NCBI RefSeq assembly: GCF_016587355.1
Contig: NZ_BNJF01000001.1
Span: 3,997,721-4,061,720 of the forward strand
Length of the DNA: 64,000 bases
Source of the DNA: Ktedonospora formicarum
GTDB lineage: Bacteria > Chloroflexota > Ktedonobacteria > Ktedonobacterales > Ktedonobacteraceae
Direction of reading: 5' to 3'
In this document: in pieces, positions 57,548 to 64,000 of the stretch
Position numbering within the stretch: position 1 is the stretch's first letter
Layout: every line of letters begins with the position of its first letter
Made by a program: the position numbers and the translations under genes
Notes under the pieces: generated by a model
The model's database searches: none
Told to the model about the DNA's origin: nothing
Seen by the model: only the letters and a program-made list of their open reading frames with translations

Positions 57548-59046
57548 ATGAAAGCCCATTGGCATCAATTCTATCCCCCTGGTGTGCGTTTCCAGTTGAC
57601 ACTCTGGTATATTGGCGTCTCCGCGCTCCTGGTCTCGTTGTGTGCTTTTGTCTTCTACATGATCTTTGAGTATCATCTTGCGACGAATTTTGACACCGAA
57701 CTGCATTTGCGGACCCAGCAGATTGCGAATGTGCTGACCGTCTCACATGGGCAATTGAATACGACGGATATTGTCTATGAACTCTCGCAACTGGATGTGA
57801 ATGCCGCCTATGTCAATGACCAACTGGGGCAGGATAAGCTATCCGTCAAGCCGAATAAAAATGACCAGCCCCGCGACCTTTTTGTTCGTGTATTAGACAC
57901 CAATACCAGGATCATCTATGCGTCCTCAAACTTTCACCAGCTTTCCCTGGATCGTGCCAGTGCTCAAGATCCGTTACATGGTAATCCCTGGCATGGGACA
58001 GTCGACGACGACTATAATCAGTCAGTGCGCGTCTATAGTACGATGCTGGTCTGGAATAAGCATATTGTGGGTATCATTCAGATCGGGCAATCTCTAGAGA
58101 CGCTTAACGCTCAATTGCGCTCCGTGCTTACAACGCTCATACTGCTCTGCCTGATACTACTCGTTTTCAGTGGTCTTGTGAGTTACTGGCTGTCGGCGCG
58201 TGCCTTCAAGCCTATCCATCACCTGGCTCGCACGGCTCGCGCTATCAATGCCCGTGATCTACATAAGCGTGTTCCCCTCCCTAAAGCGCGAGATGAGGTA
58301 TATGACTTGACCATGATCTTCAACCAGATGATTGGGCGTTTAGAGGAGGCCTTCGCGCAGCAGCGTCGTTTTGTCGCGGATGCCTCGCATGAATTGCGTA
58401 CGCCTGTGACGGTCATTCGCAATATGACCGAGGTCGCGCTCTCACGATCTGAGCGTCCAGAAGAGTATGCTCCAGTATTGGAGGCTGTGAATGAGGAAGT
58501 GGAGCGTTTGGGGCGCTTAATTAACGATTTGCTAGCTCTGGCCCGTGTGGATGAGCAGAAGATCCAACTTGACTATGAGCCTGTGCGCCTGGATTTTTTA
58601 GCAACCGACGTTATTGAGAGTATGGAAGCGCTGGCTCAGGAGAATGATATCGTCCTACGCAGTGGCACTTTACAGCCTGCGAGCGTGTTAGGTGATGCCG
58701 CGCGTCTGATCCAGATCATTATGAGTCTGGTCGATAACGCGCTTAAATATACAAACGCGGGGGATGTGTCACCGTTTCGGTGGAGACCTGCGCGCGTCAT
58801 GTGCATCTCTGTGTGCAAGATACCGGCATTGGCATCACGCCGGAAGACCGAAAGCATATCTTTGAGCGCTTCTACCGCGCCGATCCCGCGCGCTCCAAAG
58901 CCGTGGGTGGGTATGGACTGGGGCTTTCAATTGTTGACTGGCTGGTGCGATTGCAAAAAGGGGTGGTCTCGGTGGAAAGCCAACCAGGTCAGGGATCGAC
59001 CTTCATGGTTACTTTGCCTTTGTGTGAAAGTGAAGAGGCGCTGTAA
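57548..59046 (+). CDS. sensor histidine kinase, frameshifted in the ATP-binding domain
   Basis: A two-transmembrane kinase with segments at about 17-40 and 195-215 and an extracytoplasmic sensor between. A HAMP domain follows, then HisKA with the phospho-His in FVADASHELRTPVTVIRNMT and the N box SLVDNALKYTNAG. At 58759-58763 a run of five G breaks the frame. Adding one G joins it to the downstream frame GCVTVSVETC.. that carries DTGIGITPEDRKHIFERF and GGYGLGLSIVDWL (G boxes) and ends at 59046. The original frame instead runs on to 59062 without a G box. The gene is therefore broken, phase-variable, programmed or mis-sequenced. It is partner of the upstream response regulator. Confidence 0.88.
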
Positions 59047-59065
59047 GTTCATATGCAGCTAAAGT

Positions 59066-59203
59066 GCCGCTGCTAAAGCGACGCGGCTACATATGTGGGG
59101 GAGGCATTGAGGGAAGTGCATACTAGCCATCGTACGCAGCTCATGTCACGCTCTCATTCACAATTCTCCTCTTCATATGTAGCCGCGTCGCTTTAGCAGC
59201 GGC
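59066..59203. repeat. inverted pair of short dispersed repeats
   Basis: The copy at 59066-59095 and the reversed copy at 59174-59203 are perfectly complementary over 30 bp and enclose 78 bp. The right copy ends exactly at the stop codon of the kinase-phosphatase gene. The unit has the outline of a small inverted-repeat element of 138 bp, and may also terminate both convergent genes. Confidence 0.9.
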
Positions 59204-61147
59204 TTAGAGAACATTGATGACAATCGCGCTGGCGTTGCCCTCACCACCTGCCTGGTTTGCCTCCTGTACAAGCAGGTTAGCTATATCTTCCGTTCTGTGG
59301 GGCTGCCGGAGCAATTCTTCCAGGCGTTCATCGCGTAGCATGTGCCAGACCCCATCCGTACAAAGCACAAGTAGGTCGCCTGCCTCGACTTCGTGCTGCG
59401 TGATATCAATCTGGATCATATAGTTCTGGCCTAGCGTGCGGTAGTGCTGGTTGCGTTTAGCGCTGCTGTATAGTTCTTCTGGCTCCAAGAGGTTCGCTTC
59501 GACCAGATTCGCCGCCAGGGTATGGTCGCGAGTCAGGCAGCGAAGACCACTTTTCTTGTTAAAGTGATAGACGCGGCTATCCCCTACATTGGCGACATAG
59601 AAGCGATATTTGTAGAGCAGAGCCACTGTCAGCGTGCTTGCCATCTGGGCATCATAGTCAGCATTACAATGGTAGACCACCTGATTCGCCTGATGCATCG
59701 CGTCCGCCAGCCAGTGTTCCAGCACCTCCTCATTGAGGGGTTTTGTGGGACGTGCCCCGCTGTAGGTAAGGCTTCCGTTAGGCGTGATCGACGTTCTAAC
59801 AGGCGTCCCACGCGAGTATGAGCGTGTGATATCGGAGAGGAGCGGCACCAGAGTATCCGCGACGGTCTCTATTGCCAGACGACTGGCTTCGTGTCCCAGG
59901 GCAGCCCGTCCCTGCAATCCTCGCAAACCATCGGCGATGGCGAAGATCGCGAAGGGGTGAGGAGGCGGTTGTAGGTTGACGCATAGCCCTTGCAAGAGCA
60001 GCAGCATATCTTCATTTACCTGTCGTTGGCTTCCAGTATCGCTCTCATAACTGACCTCGCATTGAGCCCCAATTGCCGGAGATGTCGCGTCTAGGCTCTG
60101 CCCGCAATGGCGACAGTAACGTGAATTGCTGCGATTCTCGCGCCCACATCGAGAGCAGGCATTCTCTGGCATAACTGTACGTGTGATGACGTTCGCGCTG
60201 CTCGTCACAACCGTCAGGTCTGCGATAGTGGGCTCATAAGCGATACAATTTCCCGCCAGGGCCACCTTTAAGTCGTGCGCGAAGTCGCCCGCTTTAGCGT
60301 AGCGTTTGCTTGGCTCTATATCCATTGCGCGCATGACGCAGGCGTCCACCTCGGGCGGGAGAGCGTGATTCAGGCTACTTGGTAGAGGGATGATCGCCGC
60401 GTGCGTCTTGATAACGGCCTGGATGGGGAGTAGCCCTGTCAGCATCTGATATGCAACCACACTCATGGCGTAAATATCGCTGGCGGGTTGAGCCTTTCCC
60501 TGCTCCTGTTCGGGAGCAATATAGTGCTCGGTGCCCAGTGAGAGGCCATGCTGGGTTAGGGCCTTCTCCTTCTGCATGGCGCGTGCGATACCAAAGTCCG
60601 CAAGAACAAGCCGTCCATCGTCCTGAGCGATGAGGAGATTGGAGGGTTTGACATCCCGATGCACAATCTGCTGAGGATGCTCATGGATGACATCGATGGC
60701 TGCTGCCATATCTTCGATATAGCCTATGGCTTGTTGCGTTGGTAGCGGCATCTCTGGCTTGAGGAGTGCTTTAAGTGTGCCGCCTGTCATAAGTGGCATC
60801 TCTAAATAAAGAAGGTCGCCATCCTGCCCAAAATTATTGACTGGCACGATGTTTCGATGTTTGAGCTGATGGGCATAACGTGCTTCACGTCGAAAGCGCT
60901 CAGTCGCGACCTGTGGATCTACTGTGCTGTTCTTCAATGAGAGTACCTTCAGAGCCACCTGAGTCATCTCAAACGTATCGCTGGCTCGATAAACGACTCC
61001 CATTCCACCCATGCCTATTAGTGTCTCAATGCGATAGCGCCCGGCTACGAGCGCTTCTGGTAACAGGCAGAGGCAGAATGGATTCGTGCATTGTTGAGCG
61101 CCAGGCGGATAGTCCACCTGGCAGCGTGGATTAAGACAGCGTGGCAT
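59204..61147 (-). CDS. serine/threonine protein kinase fused to PP2C-like phosphatase
   Basis: 647 residues. The N terminus has a zinc ribbon (CLNPRCQVDYPPGAQQCTNP then FCLC). The Hanks-type kinase domain has the Gly loop LIGMGGMGVVYRA, the Lys in VALKVLSL, catalytic HRDVKPSN, DFGIARAM, and activation segment GTEHYIAPEQ. A second zinc ribbon (CSRCGRENRSNSRYCRHCGQ) follows, then a PP2C domain (QVNEDM, ADGLRGLQG, GDSRVYHF, CTDGVWHML). The last PP2C metal motif reads GGEGNAS instead of GGxDNxT, so the metal Asp is lost. There is no transmembrane helix. ATG 61147 is preferred; the longer frame at 61243 precedes the zinc ribbon. It probably acts as a soluble kinase with an attached, possibly weak, phosphatase. 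Confidence 0.9.
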   Translation of the reverse strand: MPRCLNPRCQVDYPPGAQQCTNPFCLCLLPEALVAGRYRIETLIGMGGMGVVYRASDTFEMTQVALKVLSLKNSTVDPQVATERFRREARYAHQLKHRNIVPVNNFGQDGDLLYLEMPLMTGGTLKALLKPEMPLPTQQAIGYIEDMAAAIDVIHEHPQQIVHRDVKPSNLLIAQDDGRLVLADFGIARAMQKEKALTQHGLSLGTEHYIAPEQEQGKAQPASDIYAMSVVAYQMLTGLLPIQAVIKTHAAIIPLPSSLNHALPPEVDACVMRAMDIEPSKRYAKAGDFAHDLKVALAGNCIAYEPTIADLTVVTSSANVITRTVMPENACSRCGRENRSNSRYCRHCGQSLDATSPAIGAQCEVSYESDTGSQRQVNEDMLLLLQGLCVNLQPPPHPFAIFAIADGLRGLQGRAALGHEASRLAIETVADTLVPLLSDITRSYSRGTPVRTSITPNGSLTYSGARPTKPLNEEVLEHWLADAMHQANQVVYHCNADYDAQMASTLTVALLYKYRFYVANVGDSRVYHFNKKSGLRCLTRDHTLAANLVEANLLEPEELYSSAKRNQHYRTLGQNYMIQIDITQHEVEAGDLLVLCTDGVWHMLRDERLEELLRQPHRTEDIANLLVQEANQAGGEGNASAIVINVL

Positions 61148-61874
61148 AAGTACTCTCTTCTTTTTGGAACGGTAGATCTTTGGCGGGAGCCAATCCTCAT
61201 ATTTAAGAGTATGGTATCCTGGCATGACAAGCGCAGGCCACATTTGGGTACGGCGCGTTCACAGGTTGTCGCATAAGGAGTAAGCCTTCTAAAGTGTATG
61301 GGACATATTACCCTGTGTCAATATCGATGGATGATTATCTAGTATCCATGAAGTAGTCATGCAAGCACGCGAGTCATTAGCTCCAAGTTTCCGCTCGGCT
61401 TCTCTATCCTGAATAGATAGTAAAAATCGGATTTCAGGAGTGCTAGCGGATTCTGGTAAAGCAGGGATGGTTCTTGTAATTCGTAAATCGCCTCTTCCCT
61501 TCGAGTGTATCAATACTGGGAAGAAAGAAATCGCCAGGCACAATTTTGTTTAGCCTGGCTACGAGCGTATTGTCTCTTTCTATCTATAAAGTATACGTGA
61601 AACATCAGCGAAAGTTGTGCTTTCGCGTGAGGAAGGCGAAAATGAATTCTGTCTCCAGCGTCATTAACTATTTGGGCTAGGAACTAGGTGTACTGTCACC
61701 TGTTCTATAGGGTGTAAGAGGCGTAGAAAACGCTATTGCAGCGATCCCTCACATTTTACCATCTTCTTCCGAAAAATATTATAAGTAGGCGCTCAGCTTC
61801 AGCGAGTGTCGATGGTTTGCCACAATCCATGAAGGACGTTATAATCTGTGTGATGATGATATGGTAAGGGGTGT
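61148..61874. other. gap with repeat remnant and one small hairpin
   Basis: A degenerate palindromic module (GGTACGGCGCGTTCACAGG then TTGTCGCATAAGGAGTAAG) lies at about 61246-61285. GCCAGGC/GCCTGGC (61533-61559) form a short hairpin. No gene with a ribosome binding site and family match was found. Confidence 0.45.
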
Positions 61875-62945
61875 ATGCCTCCTCTCCATGTCCCGATAGC
61901 GCACTTAAAGGATACATACGACCATATGCTGCAAACACTCCCACTAGTCCTATACATAGTCATGACTGAAGTCACAATTGGCTCAGTAAGTGTGCTGGTC
62001 TTTCTTGACTGGCGCAATGAGGTCAAACGTGGTTTCCTGGTCTCCTATGCCTTTATCTATCTGGCTCTGGCTGGACTTACCTATTTATTCCAGCAGAGCT
62101 TCGCGACCGCCGAGTTGCTCAATACCTACGGTTCACTCGATCATGCCTGGACAGGTTGGCAGACGCTCCCGCTGTTGCTCTTTTTCTTATTGATGATTCC
62201 CTATACCTTCATCCTTTTGCTGGATAAGAAGGCAGGTGTCGATGGAAAAGACGCGCACGCTAAAGCCGTAGAGGAGGCGGAGCAGGAGAATCAGACCGCG
62301 CCACGGCGTTCGATTCTGCGTGCGTTACGCCTGTTGAGCGGCGTCGCGACAGTCATTGTCGGATTGGTGACACTTCTCGTACTGGGAATGATCTTCCGTC
62401 CGCTCGCTTCAACCATCGCCGGAGGTGGCTTCACGGTCGCGGGATTCTTCGCTGCCGCTTTCGCTCTTGGTGGTGTCTTGACCGCGATGTGGCTGGGGCA
62501 CTGGTACCTGGTGACGCCTGCGCTCTCTGGACGCCCGTTGCTCTTCTCGACCACTCTGGTGTTGCTCGCTATTATCGCGCAGATTATCTTCCTGCCACTT
62601 AGCGGTCCTACATCCGCGCGCGCGAATCAGCCTGCTCAGAGTCAGCAGAGCAGTGTGACCGCGACGCCAACGACACCCTCAACACCTTCCGTGACCGCGA
62701 CGCAATCGCCCACCAATCTGGTGAAGCCCGCCGGGCAGCCAGTGATTACGCCCCTGGGAACTGATGCCATTGGCTGGCTTCGTATCCTGGTGAGCTTCGC
62801 GATGCCTCTGATACTGGGGGGACTTTCCTGGAAATTGATCCGTGACCGCTCCTTCCAGTCTGCTACTGGTATGCTCTACCTGGTCGTCGTCCTTACTCTG
62901 GCAGGTGAGATCATGGCTCGTGGCCTCTTCCTGATGGGCCTCTAG
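61875..62945 (+). CDS. multi-pass membrane protein of unknown function
   Basis: 356 residues with about 8 hydrophobic helices: LPLVLYIVMTEVTIGSVSVL, GFLVSYAFIYLALAGLTYLF, TLPLLLFFLLMIPYTFILLL, VATVIVGLVTLLVLGMIF, TVAGFFAAAFALGGVLTAMW, LLFSTTLVLLAIIAQIIFLP, then two at the C-terminal end. A charged cytoplasmic loop follows helix 3, and a Ser/Thr/Pro-rich linker (SSVTATPTTPSTPSVTATQS) lies before the last helices. The topology resembles some redox-complex membrane anchors. I do not recognise the family. ATG 61875 has AAGGGG upstream. Confidence 0.75.
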   Translation: MPPLHVPIAHLKDTYDHMLQTLPLVLYIVMTEVTIGSVSVLVFLDWRNEVKRGFLVSYAFIYLALAGLTYLFQQSFATAELLNTYGSLDHAWTGWQTLPLLLFFLLMIPYTFILLLDKKAGVDGKDAHAKAVEEAEQENQTAPRRSILRALRLLSGVATVIVGLVTLLVLGMIFRPLASTIAGGGFTVAGFFAAAFALGGVLTAMWLGHWYLVTPALSGRPLLFSTTLVLLAIIAQIIFLPLSGPTSARANQPAQSQQSSVTATPTTPSTPSVTATQSPTNLVKPAGQPVITPLGTDAIGWLRILVSFAMPLILGGLSWKLIRDRSFQSATGMLYLVVVLTLAGEIMARGLFLMGL

Positions 62946-62963
62946 CTTCATATCCACATCAAG

Positions 62964-62992
62964 GAAGGCTGTCATTGAATATGACAGCCTTC
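62964..62992. terminator. terminator between convergent genes
   Basis: GAAGGCTGTCAT (62964-62975) pairs perfectly with ATGACAGCCTTC (62981-62992), followed by TTGTCTTT. Confidence 0.85.
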
Positions 62993-63032
62993 TTGTCTTT
63001 CTCAGAAAATGTCAGGTTTCGCTGTGGTGAGC

Positions 63033-64000
63033 TTATTCCTGGGTAAGATGCGCGGCCTTTTCACGCTCTTTCAGGTCGCGCCGAAGAATCTTGCCCGAGG
63101 CTGTTTTGGGGAGGGCATCGATAGGCTCGACAAAGTGGAAACGCTTGTAGCCTGCTAGTTTACCGTTCGCGAAGCCCATGATCTCATCAGGAGTCGCGCT
63201 CTGACCGGGGCGTATGACGACAAAGCCTTTAACCAGTTCTCCGGCCTCGTCATCAGGCACGCCGATGACCGCTGCGTCCATAACCGCCGGGTGCTCCATG
63301 AGCAGTGATTCCAGTTCCGCTGGCGCGATACCAAAGCCCTTGTATTTGATCATCTCCTTTTTGCGGTCTACAATGTAGGTATAACCATCATCATCTAGAT
63401 AACCAACATCGCCAGTATAGAGCCAGCCATTGCGTAGCGCGCGCGCTGTCTCTTCCTCCGCTTTCCAGTAGCCCTTCATTACCTGGGGACCTCGAATGAC
63501 AATCTCGCCAGCTTCACCTCGTGGAAGTTCTTTCTCACCAGTTTCCAGGTCCATGATCTTGACCTCAGTGTTGTGAACTGGTAGGCCAACGCTGGTTGTG
63601 CGAACACAGGCCGGGTCCTTGGGTTGAGCGTGGGTCAGGGGTGAGGTCTCGGTCAGACCATAGCCCTGGATAACGGAAATTCCAGTTTTCTCGTTCAGGC
63701 GACGTGTCGGATCTACGGGTAATGGCGCGGCCCCTGAAAAGATGTATTTCACACTCTTTAGCTTGCCCAGATCGACAGGCGCATTGGCGAGAGCCAGGAC
63801 CACAGGAGGTACCGTGAAGTAGTAAGTGACCTTGTGTCTCTCGCTGAGCTCCAATGATTGCATAAGATCGAAGCGCTCCATCTGTACCTGCGTTGCTCCA
63901 CAGGCCAGGAAACTGCCCATGAGCATCACACCATAGATGTGATAAAAGGGCAGGAAGAGCAGCGCTACATCCTGAGGTGTGGTCTGGAGCGTGGTCGTAA
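63033..64000 (-). CDS. acyl-CoA synthetase (AMP-forming), N terminus cut by window edge
   Basis: The C-terminal part of an adenylate-forming enzyme of the long-chain-fatty-acid or 4-coumarate CoA ligase type. It activates a carboxylic acid as acyl-AMP and then transfers it to CoA. Visible signatures are LPFYHIYGVMLMGSFL near the window edge, QGYGLTETSPLTH, TGDVGYLDDDGYTYIVDRKK, KGFGIAPAELESLL, and the catalytic Lys in LPKTASGKILRRDL. The frame continues past base 64000, so the start and the ATP-binding P loop are not in this window. The exact substrate is unknown. Confidence 0.93.
   Translation of the reverse strand, partial: TTTLQTTPQDVALLFLPFYHIYGVMLMGSFLACGATQVQMERFDLMQSLELSERHKVTYYFTVPPVVLALANAPVDLGKLKSVKYIFSGAAPLPVDPTRRLNEKTGISVIQGYGLTETSPLTHAQPKDPACVRTTSVGLPVHNTEVKIMDLETGEKELPRGEAGEIVIRGPQVMKGYWKAEEETARALRNGWLYTGDVGYLDDDGYTYIVDRKKEMIKYKGFGIAPAELESLLMEHPAVMDAAVIGVPDDEAGELVKGFVVIRPGQSATPDEIMGFANGKLAGYKRFHFVEPIDALPKTASGKILRRDLKEREKAAHLTQE

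Overview
The window looks like chromosome of a Ktedonobacteria-type Chloroflexota bacterium. This is inferred from gene style, not from a marker gene. The style includes ECF sigma factors paired with membrane anti-sigma factors, proline/threonine-rich linkers, GAF-domain kinases, a serine/threonine kinase fused to a PP2C phosphatase, T-box and SAM-I leaders typical of Gram-positive-like bacteria, and very many short dispersed palindromic repeats. No rRNA, tRNA, CRISPR array, transposase or phage module was recognised. Most genes are housekeeping or signalling genes in short operons.

Layout: 0.2-4.3 kb holds a response regulator, a GAF histidine kinase and an anti-sigma/ECF sigma pair. 4.6-10.8 kb is a methyl-cycle block: mtnA, an HD phosphohydrolase, a PfkB sugar/nucleoside kinase, S-adenosylhomocysteine hydrolase, a SAM-I riboswitch and metK. 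An acyl-CoA dehydrogenase and a second anti-sigma/sigma pair follow (11-15 kb). 15-25 kb holds a RecA-like AAA ATPase, a DNA polymerase III delta-prime subunit, an enoyl-CoA hydratase, an SDR, a methyltransferase-like protein, a MOSC protein and two proteins of unknown function. 25-33 kb starts with a T-box leader and a truncated alanyl-tRNA synthetase, then an EamA transporter, a DCC-family protein, a RyR-like protein, and argD and argJ with a second T-box far upstream. 33.7-40.6 kb carries ftsH, comF, lysS, greA and birA on the minus strand. 40.7-48.9 kb carries an orphan structured transcription unit, a DUF433 protein, a phytanoyl-CoA-dioxygenase-like pair facing an AraC regulator, a GDP-mannose pyrophosphorylase fused to a degenerate phosphomannomutase, and an epimerase-like protein lacking the usual catalytic Tyr/Lys. 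49.5-64 kb carries polA, an aminotransferase, a glycogen-debranching-type enzyme, a two-component system whose kinase is frameshifted at a G run, the kinase-phosphatase fusion, a membrane protein and an acyl-CoA ligase cut by the window edge.

The most distinctive non-genic signal is two repeat families. One is about 30 bp, begins GCCGCTGCT and ends GCGGCTACATATG, and often sits directly after stop codons. The other is a set of 60-90 bp palindromic modules sharing a core (TGAGCG, then CGCTAGCCGC, then GCGGCGTTGG) but with different ends. It occurs singly and as two- or three-unit tandem arrays, and one end type carries a ready-made ribosome binding site (ATAAGGAGT). Other points worth a look are the approximately 240-nt orphan RNA unit at 40.8-41.05 kb with consensus promoter and terminator, the two T-boxes, the single-base frameshift in the histidine kinase, and several enzymes with replaced catalytic residues.
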